Assembly: GCA_024401715.1 (NCBI GenBank) | Contig: JAKSKO010000017.1 | Span: forward strand, 1 to 38,737 | DNA: 38,737 bases | Source: Bacteroidales bacterium | Lineage (GTDB): Bacteria > Bacteroidota > Bacteroidia > Bacteroidales > UBA932 | Reading direction: 5' to 3' | Shown here: piece after piece, positions 17,501 to 24,102 of the stretch | How the letters are laid out: each line of letters begins with the position of its first letter | How positions within the stretch are numbered: position 1 is the stretch's first letter | Notes under the pieces: model-generated | Databases searched by the model: none | Seen by the model: only the letters and a program-made list of their open reading frames with translations | Told to the model about the DNA's origin: nothing | Program-made: the position numbers and the translations under genes

Positions 17501-17971
17501 CTCCACTAAGAGACAGTATTGGGGTAGCGCTGCCATTTTGTACTTCTAGATTTGCAGAGGTGCTTGTCTTTCTTTTTGGCAATTAGCAATTTCCCAAATA
17601 GTACACAAATTTATGGACCATAATCTTATGTACTACATCTCCGGATCCAGCTGCGAAACACGATAAAAAAATACAGGATGGTCCTTGTCACTTCAAGGGT
17701 CATCCGTCCTAGATGGTTTTATCAGGGGTGTCTTGTATCCAGGCCCGTTCCGAGTGGCTTGGATACAAAGAAAGTGCTCCTACATGACCTGCGGGGCACA
17801 TTCATCGTTTCCATTTTGGTAGACAAGTGGAAATCTGGCCTTAGCCAGCAAGCATTCCTACGACTTGCTTTCAGCCAGGAGTGCAAAAAAATGTCTATTA
17901 GTCCTATTTTTCAAAAGGATCAAACTAATGTCTGGTAAACAGCTCCGCGTGGACTAGGTGATTGTCATAAA
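17501..17971. other. Gene-less, hairpin-rich spacer between rpoN and the lipoprotein operon
   Basis: I see no supported gene in this 470-base stretch, which is AT-richer than rpoN. It holds several consecutive hairpins: a 12-bp stem including two G-T pairs at 17676-17687/17694-17705 with a six-base loop; TTGTATCC/GGATACAA at about 17733-17740/17761-17768; GTGCTCC/GGGGCAC at 17774-17780/17793-17799; and CTGGC/GCCAG at 17835-17839/17844-17848. They could be a structured RNA or the remains of a mobile element. No transposase remnant was recognised. Confidence 0.4.
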
Positions 17972-18014
17972 CAGTGTTGGTACTCTGCCGTGAATCAGCA
18001 GAGTACCAACACTG
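17972..18014 (-). terminator. Perfect 17-bp inverted repeat, probable terminator of the 18106-19812 operon
   Basis: CAGTGTTGGTACTCTGC at 17972-17988 is the exact reverse complement of 17998-18014, around a nine-base loop. On the minus strand it is followed only by TTTATG, a weak T-run. It lies about 90 bases beyond the stop of the lipoprotein gene at 18106, consistent with transcript ending. A stem this long and perfect could instead be a protein-binding site. Confidence 0.55.
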
Positions 18015-18105
18015 AGAAAATGATTTGTATGTCGGAGACGCTTATCGGAAATTATTTCGAATCCAACACTACAAGAGTTAAATAACGAATTCAAACAAAA
18101 AGGTT

Positions 18106-19668
18106 TTAATCAGATACTGGGCGTATTGGTACCCCATAATATGTAGAGTGCTTTTCACTCCAATACACCTTACCGGAGAATATTGTGTAATGTTGAGCGT
18201 AATTTACTACATCTGCCTTTCCCGAAAACCAATAATAGGTATAAACTGTATTGTGTGAAGGGTATAAGTAACCCGTTTTAGGGAAAAACAATCTTTTGCT
18301 GTTATCCATCTTATCAACAAAAAGTACACCATCGACACCAGAATACTCTGGCAAAAGGGTCTGATCTGCTGATAGTGTGTATATGCCACCTTCTGGATTA
18401 GATGAAGTGAGCATAGGTGCATCTTTGCTATTCGCACTCGACGGAGTTGGAGCCTTCGTTGTTGCTGTGCAAGCAATCACCAGACTTACAAATTCATCAT
18501 TCGTTGGTGTACGCCAACCATCACCCCATGCTTGAGTAGCCGCATCATGGGCGGAATCTAGTGAGTTACCACTATAACTTGGACAATATTGAGAAGAATA
18601 ACCCGAAGGAAAGGCTGATTTCCATCCTGTTACAGTAACGCCACCTGTAGAACTGATATTGATACCTGTATAACGAGGCTCGGTTTCGCTCCACGCATAA
18701 TAATCGCCAAAACTTGTTGTCGGTGAGCCCGCAACCGTTGTCGCACCAAGATTCATCGTAGACCACTTCTTTCCACCAATCTCAACGTATGGGTGTAGAG
18801 GTGTAGGATCGCCAGAAACATTTATATTATACACCTCACCTGCAACAAAAGTTGCTGCAGCCTTTGATGTCTTGACTATATTGCCCTTGTTGGTTTTGAC
18901 GGTGATGGTGAGATCACCTGAAGGATAGATATCACTATCTACGTCATCTTCATTTGCTGGAATAACCATGCAAAACTGTGTAGCTGTCGTGCTTATTGGC
19001 ACACCCTCGCCACAATTGAGAGTGATAGATGGGCCTACTTCACCATAAGATTCACCTGGCTCATAAAAACATGAACCATCCCAATTAGAAAAGCCGCTAA
19101 GGTTACGACTTGCACTCTCAATGACTACACTATTAACTTTTACATCACTTATCGCAGTTGCCAGTTTTACATTGAGTCTGAGAACCGGAGCCATTGCATT
19201 GAATGAAAAATTTGTACCAGTTTCGTTCATTGCAAGCAAAGGCATAGCATTTTTATCAAATGAATTCTCTGTGTATGTCTGACTATCACTATACTTAAAT
19301 AAGATTGTCGGGTAACCGCCCGAAGTATCTATAGTTATTCCATCATAAGGATATGCTGCCACATGCTGTCCTTCAGGGGATACGCCATCACCATCAATAA
19401 GATTGAAAGTTGCGGTCTCTCCTGCATTAAGTGAAGAATATTTACCAGTTGAGCCGTTTTGATCCATCAAAAAGAGATTATCTCCAAGCTCCCAATTGAG
19501 TTTGGTCACTGTTCCGTCATCCTCGCCCATAACCACCTTGGTGCTGTTGCTGATTGATGCGGTGATAGTTTTCACACCTTTTGCGGATGATTCATCCGAG
19601 CCTTTCTCCTTCTGGCAGGAGGTGAGCATTACAGCAAGGGCTGCAGCAAAAAATAAAATCTTCTTCAT
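18106..19668 (-). CDS. Fimbrillin-like surface lipoprotein with C-terminal FISUMP-like domain
   Basis: 520 residues. Lipoprotein signal with lipobox VMLTS/C (Cys18), followed by a flexible acidic stretch. The N-terminal part (about 30-280) has the pattern of Bacteroidales fimbrillin-like proteins: KTITASISNSTKVVMGEDDG, WELGDNLFLMD, AAYPYDG, and later KAAATFVAGEVYNINVS. The C-terminal part (about 295-520) resembles the FISUMP / DUF1566 type: VEIGGKKWSTMNLGA, FGDYYAWSETEP, GDGWRTPTNDEF and terminal GVPIRPVSD. Probably exported and exposed on the cell surface; the ligand is unknown. Base composition is clearly more AT-rich than the dcw genes, hinting at acquisition. It is preceded by a strong GGAGG and a 43-residue gene. 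Confidence 0.85.
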   Translation of the reverse strand: MKKILFFAAALAVMLTSCQKEKGSDESSAKGVKTITASISNSTKVVMGEDDGTVTKLNWELGDNLFLMDQNGSTGKYSSLNAGETATFNLIDGDGVSPEGQHVAAYPYDGITIDTSGGYPTILFKYSDSQTYTENSFDKNAMPLLAMNETGTNFSFNAMAPVLRLNVKLATAISDVKVNSVVIESASRNLSGFSNWDGSCFYEPGESYGEVGPSITLNCGEGVPISTTATQFCMVIPANEDDVDSDIYPSGDLTITVKTNKGNIVKTSKAAATFVAGEVYNINVSGDPTPLHPYVEIGGKKWSTMNLGATTVAGSPTTSFGDYYAWSETEPRYTGINISSTGGVTVTGWKSAFPSGYSSQYCPSYSGNSLDSAHDAATQAWGDGWRTPTNDEFVSLVIACTATTKAPTPSSANSKDAPMLTSSNPEGGIYTLSADQTLLPEYSGVDGVLFVDKMDNSKRLFFPKTGYLYPSHNTVYTYYWFSGKADVVNYAQHYTIFSGKVYWSEKHSTYYGVPIRPVSD

Positions 19669-19675
19669 AGCTTTT

Positions 19676-19680
19676 CCTCC
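19676..19680 (-). promoter_or_regulatory. Strong Shine-Dalgarno sequence GGAGG
   Basis: GGAGG lies seven bases before the lipoprotein ATG and directly abuts the TAA stop of the upstream small gene (TAAGGAGG). Bacteroidota rarely use Shine-Dalgarno sequences, so a full one at a stop/start junction suggests coupled translation of the two genes. Confidence 0.75.
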
Positions 19681-19812
19681 TTAAAACAAATAATTGTAAT
19701 CATCATTATCCTGCAATGGATTGATGCCACCACTCTGGCAGAGAATGCTCTCATTCTCCAACTCTACCACCTGTATTTCAGGTGAGAGATAATTTTTGTC
19801 TTTGTCTGTCAT
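19681..19812 (-). CDS. Uncharacterised 43-residue protein upstream of the lipoprotein
   Basis: Frame on the minus strand from ATG 19812 to TAA 19681. The protein starts MTDKDKNYLSPEIQVVELEN and continues ESILCQSGGINPLQDNDDYN, ending YLF. It is acidic, has no signal peptide or membrane segment, and contains a single Cys in ILCQSGG. The layout (KNYLSPEIQVVELE, then ILC-S, then a polar acidic tail) is one I associate with small genes ahead of surface lipoproteins in Bacteroidales, but I know no function. It lies 12 bases upstream of the lipoprotein start, with the Shine-Dalgarno between. Real-gene status is supported by the clean start, stop and junction, not by homology. Confidence 0.6.
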   Translation of the reverse strand: MTDKDKNYLSPEIQVVELENESILCQSGGINPLQDNDDYNYLF

Positions 19813-20057
19813 AGTTTTATTGAATTATTGTTGATTACACACAACGAAGCCTGCCTGCATGAAAATGCAAGCATATCCTATGTGGAGCGATGCTCCTATC
19901 GGGTCAGATGCTTTATCGGACGGTCTGGGGGGGGGTAAAATATGAGGCGAGCAAATAACATTCCACCATCACTAGGGATATCATAGTGATGACATGGAGA
20001 TGGTATGATACAAAGATGTCGATCGCGCTCATTTTATCTCTTTAATCTGCGAAGATA
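19813..20057 (-). promoter_or_regulatory. Probable long leader of the small-protein/lipoprotein operon
   Basis: No gene is seen between the candidate promoter near 20060 and the 43-residue gene. On the way lie an 8-bp perfect inverted repeat CATCACTA/TAGTGATG (19967-19974/19984-19991), a nine-base G run on the plus strand (C run in the RNA), GGAGC/GCTCC at 19884-19896, and a TGCAT/ATGCA hairpin with a GAAA loop on the plus strand at 19853-19872. A second, imperfect -7-like CATCTTTG is at 20011-20018. Together these suggest post-transcriptional or phase-variable control, unproven. Confidence 0.4.
19927..19935. repeat. Homopolymer of nine G (C in the leader RNA)
   Basis: Nine consecutive G on the plus strand, 115 bases before the start of the 43-residue gene on the other strand. 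Runs of this length are slippage-prone and can vary in length between cells. Confidence 0.9.
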
Positions 20058-20065
20058 CAAAATTA
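20058..20065 (-). promoter_or_regulatory. Candidate -7 box for the small-protein/lipoprotein operon
   Basis: TAATTTTG on the minus strand fits TAnnTTTG. The upstream region has T-rich sequence but no clear TTTG at 19-20 bases. If used, the leader would be about 240 bases. Confidence 0.45.
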
Positions 20066-20100
20066 TAAGAGAATCCTTGCTTCGGATTAGAAAAACTTTG

Positions 20101-20400
20101 TTTCAATACAGGTCATCCGCATAACGATGTGTTCTGTAATAGGTTTGTAGCGCATCCGGGTGGGGCGTTGCATAAGCAAACATTGCGAGCCCATGGCGTA
20201 TGGAGCGAAGGCCAGATGGTGAGTTCGAGCGTTGCGAGCATGTCGATAGCGAGTGCAACGAGCGGTGAATCGACCGAGCAGCGAAGAAATCGCCATATGG
20301 GCAAAGCGAGTAGCCGGTTCCGCCGGCGGAACGAAGTGGAGTTCCGGCGGAAGGGCGACGCTGTTTGAGTTGCAATGCCCCCGCCCGGTGCCCAATGTGT
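20101..20400. other. GC-rich non-coding stretch with palindromes
   Basis: No supported gene. Composition shifts to GC-rich compared with the neighbouring lipoprotein operon. The motif GCGAG/CGAGC recurs many times between 20184 and 20310, and a perfect 16-bp palindrome GTTCCGCCGGCGGAAC lies at 20317-20332, followed at 20341 by a partial copy of its arm. Open frames here (up to about 165 codons on the minus strand) are rich in R, P and S and overlap each other in several frames, as expected of GC-rich non-coding DNA. Confidence 0.5.
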
Positions 20401-20403
20401 TTC

Positions 20404-20555
20404 AAGCCGAAAATCGCCTGCAGCAGCATATGGGCCTACAGGTGCGTCTGAGGGACAAGGGTGTTGCAGGTGAGGGAAAATTGGCCCGCCTGCAGCACTC
20501 ACCTGCCACAGAACACCACGAAACTGCCTTAGGTGCTGCAGACGATTTTCGGCTT
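20404..20555. repeat. 152-base foldback element with nested hairpin
   Basis: The outer arms, 20404-20425 and 20534-20555, are inverted copies over 22 bp with one mismatch (left arm starts AAGCCGAAAATCG). Inside, GCAGGTGAG at 20466-20474 pairs perfectly with 20498-20506. The whole could fold as one cruciform or RNA structure. No gene function is evident; it may be an RNA or a small non-autonomous mobile element. Confidence 0.65.
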
Positions 20556-20621
20556 CACCAATTTTCAACCTGACTCCGAAATGGCTGGAGAGAAACACAG
20601 TCCCTTGCACATGAGACGAAA

Positions 20622-21036
20622 ATCCCCAGCCTCACTTATGTGGAATGGCGGTAATGTGGACATAACTGGTTGGTGACTCTGACATTTTTGGTAGGCTGTA
20701 GCAGCCGAGCTTCGTATTGCGAGGTTGCGGCAAATTGGGGACTGGGGTGTGAGCACCACAGCCTGGCGGAATGGGGCCAGGCTGTTACATCGGCCGGTGC
20801 GGGCAGCTCCAGCCAAAGGCTGTCCTCCCGGCCGCTGTTGCCGCCAGTGGTGATGTGGGAATTGACCAGTCCGGGGAAGAGTGTTTGCCCGGGAAACTAC
20901 TCACGGAATGCGAGACAATGGGTAACAAAATCCCCAGCCTCATTTTTGAGGCGAGGCTGGAGACACTCCCCGTAGACACAACGCGTGAAAACGGCATTCG
21001 AATCCCCAGCCATTCCACAAAAGTGAGGCTGGGGAT
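20622..21036. repeat. Cluster of ATCCCCAGCC repeats bounded by a 28-bp inverted repeat
   Basis: 20622-20649 and 21009-21036 are inverted copies over 28 bp with one mismatch. The motif ATCCCCAGCC occurs at 20622, 20930 and 21002 on the plus strand and once inverted at 21027-21036. Local hairpins are CCAGCCTC/GAGGCTGG (20934-20941/20953-20960), ATCCCCAGCC/GGCTGGGGAT (21002-21011/21027-21036), CAGCCTGGC/GCCAGGCTG (20759-20767/20776-20784) and CAGCCaaaGGCTG (20810-20822). No gene is supported between them. Confidence 0.65.
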
Positions 21037-21099
21037 GCTATGATGATGGCAGCATGCCCTGGGGCATCGGGAACCAGGTAATTTCGGCCGAAAATGGCT

Positions 21100-21235
21100 G
21101 TTCTGTCCACGTGAGAGGCCCTTTTTGTGGATGCGAGGGGCCGCAAACGCGTTCTGTCCACGTGAGAGGCCCTTTTTGTGGATACGAGGGGCCGCAAACG
21201 CGTTCTGTCCACGTAGAAGGCCGTTTTTGTGGAGA
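21100..21235. repeat. 51-bp tandem repeats, two complete copies and one diverged
   Basis: Units start at 21100, 21151 and 21202 with GTTCTGTCCACG. The first two differ at one base (21133 versus 21184); the third is recognisable for about 35 bases and then diverges. Each unit contains TCCAC/GTGGA and GGCCC/GGGCC arms, so each can fold. There is no spacer between copies. The block sits about 110 bases beyond the end of tRNA-His. Confidence 0.8.
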
Positions 21236-21314
21236 GAAACCGATTAACACATCCGCATCGGCGTCCCGGCGGAGGACGTGTATTTTGCAAGCGAAATGCG
21301 AAGCCATGGGAAAT

Positions 21315-21338
21315 AAAAAAACCTGGTGAAAACCAGGC
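21315..21338 (-). terminator. Rho-independent terminator after tRNA-His
   Basis: On the minus strand CCTGGT and ACCAGG pair perfectly around TTTC and are followed by seven T. It begins ten bases after the tRNA end. The plus-strand side also has a T run, so it may work in both directions. Confidence 0.85.
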
Positions 21339-21346
21339 TTTTTGTG

Positions 21347-21420
21347 GGTGCCCAGTCGGATTCGAACCGACGACATTCAGAACCACAATCTGACGCTCTA
21401 ACCAACTGAACTATGGGCAC
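21347..21420 (-). tRNA. tRNA-His (anticodon GTG)
   Basis: Full cloverleaf: acceptor GTGCCCA/TGGGCAC, D arm with GTTCAGTTGGTTAGAGC, anticodon stem TCAGA/TCTGA around loop TTGTGGT, and T arm GTCGG-TTCGAAT-CCGAC. Discriminator C73 and a G at the -1 position (21421) are the specific marks of tRNA-His. The 3' CCA is not encoded. It has its own promoter and terminator and stands alone. Confidence 0.97.
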
Positions 21421-21451
21421 CATGTTCGATTTCACGCGGAAATCGGGATTG

Positions 21452-21482
21452 CAAAGATAGCACATTTTTGTTAATCTGCAAA
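21452..21482 (-). promoter_or_regulatory. tRNA-His promoter (TTTG-N19-TATCTTTG)
   Basis: Minus strand: TTTG at 21482-21479, 19 bases, then TATCTTTG at 21459-21452, a full match to the Bacteroidota -33/-7 consensus. It ends about 31 bases before the mature tRNA and shares sequence with the folD promoter running the other way. Confidence 0.85.
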
Positions 21483-21497
21483 TTTTATCTAACTTTG
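21467..21497 (+). promoter_or_regulatory. folD promoter (TTTG-N19-TAACTTTG)
   Basis: Plus strand: TTTG at 21467-21470, 19 bases, TAACTTTG at 21490-21497, a full consensus match, 41 bases before the folD ATG. It overlaps the opposing tRNA-His promoter by 16 bases, so both probably cannot be occupied at once. Confidence 0.85.
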
Positions 21498-21538
21498 GAT
21501 TCTTAACTTAATACGGGAACAAATTATTATCCAATATC

Positions 21539-22384
21539 ATGCGTATCAGCGGAAAAGACTTGTCTGTGAAACTGAAGGCCGAAATGGCAGCGTCCATGCC
21601 TTCCATCGAAGAGAAATACGGCAGAGTGCCGCACCTTGCGGTAATCCTTGTGGGCGAAGATCCCGGCAGTGTAAGCTATGTTACCGGCAAGGCCAAGGCC
21701 TGCGAGGCTGTGGGAATAAAGAACACCACCATCAGGCGCGATGCCTCAATCTCCGAAGAGGAGCTCCTGGGCCTTGTGCGCGAACTTAATGCCGATCCCC
21801 TTGTGGACGGCATCCTGGTGCAGCTTCCGCTCCCGAAACATATAGACGAAAACAAGGTTATAGAGACCATCGCCCTGGAGAAGGACGTTGACGGTTTCCA
21901 TCCGCTGAATGTGGCGGCCCTGTGGCAGAAACGCCCTTGCACAGTTGCCTGCACCCCTAAGGGTATAATGAAACTTCTGGCCCAGGCCGGCGTTGAAGTG
22001 AAGGGCAAGAAAGCCGTTGTAGTGGGCCGAAGCAATATCGTTGGCCTGCCTGTGGCAAAACTTCTACTGGATGCCAACGCCACCGTAACCATTGCGCACA
22101 GCCGCACTGAAAACCTTGCCGCGGTAACCCGCGAGGCCGATATTCTGGTTGTGGCCGTGGGCCGTCCTCACACCGTCACCGCCGATATGGTGAAGCCAGG
22201 TGCGGTTGTGATTGATGTGGGCGTGAACCGCGACCCCGAAAGCGGAAAGCTTTGCGGTGACTGTGACACAGATGCCGTTGAGGCTGTTGCTTCGGCAATA
22301 ACCCCGGTTCCGGGAGGTGTTGGCCCAATGACCATCACCTGCCTGATGGAGAATACTATAGAGCTGTTTCTCCGCTCCCGTTAA
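21539..22384 (+). CDS. folD: Bifunctional methylenetetrahydrofolate dehydrogenase/cyclohydrolase FolD
   Basis: Interconverts 5,10-methylene-, methenyl- and 10-formyl-tetrahydrofolate, supplying one-carbon units for purines and formyl-Met-tRNA. 281 residues, standard. Catalytic YxxxK is Y47-VTG-K51; DGILVQLPLPKHID at about 88-101; cofactor domain with VVGRSNIVGLPVA at about 160-172; C-terminal TPVPGGVGPMT. The last 29 bases overlap the end of the convergent transporter gene. Transcribed from its own promoter, divergent from tRNA-His. Confidence 0.97.
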   Translation: MRISGKDLSVKLKAEMAASMPSIEEKYGRVPHLAVILVGEDPGSVSYVTGKAKACEAVGIKNTTIRRDASISEEELLGLVRELNADPLVDGILVQLPLPKHIDENKVIETIALEKDVDGFHPLNVAALWQKRPCTVACTPKGIMKLLAQAGVEVKGKKAVVVGRSNIVGLPVAKLLLDANATVTIAHSRTENLAAVTREADILVVAVGRPHTVTADMVKPGAVVIDVGVNRDPESGKLCGDCDTDAVEAVASAITPVPGGVGPMTITCLMENTIELFLRSR

Positions 22385-24029
22385 AGACATCCATATCCAT
22401 GGCGTTCTCACTTTTGGCAACAAGAGTGGTTACTGCGCCGTCTCCCATCACGTTGGACGCTGTAAGAATCGGATCCAGAAGAGGAATCACGCCTATCAGC
22501 ACTGCTATGCTCTCGTTAGGCACGCCAACCACGGCCAGCAGCGTACTTAGGCAGGCTATCGCCGCACCAGGAACGGCAGGGGCCGCCATAGACAGCAGCA
22601 GAATGGTTATTCCCAGAGAGAAATATGCCTCCACAGGTATGGTGATGCCGCTTAGCACCGCCAGGAATAAGGTGGAAACCACCAGGTAGATGCTGGTTCC
22701 GTCCATGTTTATTGTGGAGCCCAGTGGAATGGAGAATTTGTATATGGCAGGGGAGATGCCCATATTCTTGCAGCATTTCATGGCTACCGGCATAGTGGCA
22801 TTGCTGGAGCAGGTGCTCATGGCGGTTACTGCCGTATAGTAGTATTTCCTTAGGAACTGCAGCGGATTTATCCTTCCGATAAAGAACAGCATTAGAAGGT
22901 AAACGCAAAGCATGGAGAATACGCACAGTAGGGTAACACCTATCCAGGAGCTTACCGCACCTGCGGTCTTGGTGTTCATCGTAATGATGAGAGAAGTGAA
23001 TGATGCGTAAACGGCAAACGGCAGGAAACTGATGATAATGGCAGTGATGCGGCCGAAAAGCGCGTCGAACATTCCTATCAGTTCCTGCATCTTCTGGCTG
23101 TACTTGCCAATTTTGCCCATAGCTATGCCTATGATGATGGCCAGGACTATAACCTGCATCATGTCGGAATTCGCGAAGGTTCCTATAATGTTGCTGGGCA
23201 CAAGGTTCACAAGGGTGTCCACAATGGATACGTTTATCTCGGCCACATTGTTGAAATCCTCCGATACAGCTATGTTAAGGTCTTCAAGACTTACCCCGCC
23301 CTTGAAAAAATGGCTGTATCCCCATCCTATGATAATGGCGAAAACCGTGGTGATGGTGTAGTACATGAACACCTTAAGCCCGGATCTTCCCATGTCCCGC
23401 AGATTACTGAAGTCTCCCAGGCTGTTTGCGATGGAAAAAAACACCAGGGGAGCCATAACCATCTTGATGGCATTCAGGAAAGCGGTGTATACAGGTGCGA
23501 ACAGGTTGTCTGACAGTTTCATCCCCATTCCTTCCGGCAGACACAGACGCAGTACGATACCGCTTATCACAGCCAGTACAATGGCAATCAACACGTCCAT
23601 AAGGCCCATGTTTTCTCCGCGCTGAACCTTGATGCTTATGACATTGACATCACTGAAATGTCTGTAGCTTATGTCTCTTGCATAGGAACGCAGCACCATG
23701 TTGCGGACGGCATCGGCTGTCTCTATTCCGTACTCGTCGCCAATATCCGATGTGTCTGCGCCCGACAGCACCTTTGCGAGGTCTATCTCACTGCCTTTGC
23801 TTACTATGTTGATGTAATTGTTCCTGAGGAAATGTCTGATGGTGATATTGATGTCCGACCCCTCTGCTGCCGCCTGAGACAACTTCACTATGCACTCCTC
23901 TGCAAGCAGGGAGGCCATCATGCGCTTGCGGCTGACAGTCTTGTTTTCCTCCAGCATTTTCTCTATGCCGATAATGGCCTCCGACAGGCCTTGCAAATCC
24001 TTTTTTACTGTAAACTTGGACGAATTCAT
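22356..24029 (-). CDS. Dicarboxylate/amino acid:cation symporter (GltPh type) with extra N-terminal domain
   Basis: 557 residues. From about 141 on it is a secondary transporter of the DAACS family: first helix GLMDVLIAIVLAVISGIVL, the re-entrant hairpin serine region STCSSNATMPVAMK (SS-rich in relatives), and the sodium/substrate motif NMDGT at 441-445 with the VPGAA hairpin after it. Expected substrates are C4-dicarboxylates, glutamate, aspartate or serine/threonine with sodium or protons; the exact one cannot be read. Residues 1-140 are not part of usual GltPh proteins. SLLAEECIVKLSQ, NNYINIVSKGSEID and YRHFSDVNVISIKVQ follow the order of a degenerate RsbW/GHKL ATPase fold. Start ATG 24029, with a -7 box 22 bases upstream. 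Confidence 0.88.
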   Translation of the reverse strand: MNSSKFTVKKDLQGLSEAIIGIEKMLEENKTVSRKRMMASLLAEECIVKLSQAAAEGSDINITIRHFLRNNYINIVSKGSEIDLAKVLSGADTSDIGDEYGIETADAVRNMVLRSYARDISYRHFSDVNVISIKVQRGENMGLMDVLIAIVLAVISGIVLRLCLPEGMGMKLSDNLFAPVYTAFLNAIKMVMAPLVFFSIANSLGDFSNLRDMGRSGLKVFMYYTITTVFAIIIGWGYSHFFKGGVSLEDLNIAVSEDFNNVAEINVSIVDTLVNLVPSNIIGTFANSDMMQVIVLAIIIGIAMGKIGKYSQKMQELIGMFDALFGRITAIIISFLPFAVYASFTSLIITMNTKTAGAVSSWIGVTLLCVFSMLCVYLLMLFFIGRINPLQFLRKYYYTAVTAMSTCSSNATMPVAMKCCKNMGISPAIYKFSIPLGSTINMDGTSIYLVVSTLFLAVLSGITIPVEAYFSLGITILLLSMAAPAVPGAAIACLSTLLAVVGVPNESIAVLIGVIPLLDPILTASNVMGDGAVTTLVAKSENAMDMDVFNGSGETAL

Positions 24030-24050
24030 CTACTTCCTTTTAAACATCGG

Positions 24051-24058
24051 CAAAGTTA
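24051..24058 (-). promoter_or_regulatory. -7 box of the transporter promoter
   Basis: TAACTTTG on the minus strand, exact TAnnTTTG, ending 21 bases before the transporter ATG. A second match, TAAATTTG, is at 24061-24068 on the same strand. The divergent metY box starts four bases further. Confidence 0.6.
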
Positions 24059-24071
24059 ATCAAATTTATAG

Positions 24072-24079
24072 TATATTTG
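24072..24079 (+). promoter_or_regulatory. -7 box of the metY promoter
   Basis: TATATTTG on the plus strand, exact TAnnTTTG, 23 bases before the metY ATG at 24103. The -33 position has no clear TTTG. The 73-base gap to the divergent transporter holds both promoters; no riboswitch-sized leader is possible. Confidence 0.6.
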
Positions 24080-24102
24080 CGCCCGTTAATTATACATATT
24101 AT

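Noticed and set aside
17678..17938. 86-codon open frame in the rpoN-lipoprotein spacer
   Set aside because: It runs through three hairpins, has no promoter or domain, and its composition is not protein-like.
19967..19991. Invertible promoter flanked by inverted repeats
   Set aside because: The only inverted repeat is 8 bp with a nine-base loop, far too close together to flank an invertible promoter, and no invertase gene is present.
20113..20610. Minus-strand open frame of 165 codons and overlapping frames
   Set aside because: Several frames are open at once in GC-rich repeat DNA, the frame crosses a 152-base foldback, and residues are Arg/Pro/Ser-rich without a family pattern.
21100..21235. 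CRISPR array
   Set aside because: The 51-bp units are directly adjacent with no unique spacers, and no cas genes are present.
21038..21386. Minus-strand open frames through the 51-bp repeats, running into tRNA-His
   Set aside because: Both frames start inside or beyond the tRNA gene and code only the tandem repeat; no start context.
21347..21420. tRNA-His as an integration site for the neighbouring region
   Set aside because: I searched for a second copy of the tRNA 3' end in 17450-21340 and found only an 8-base chance match near 20388; no integrase is present.
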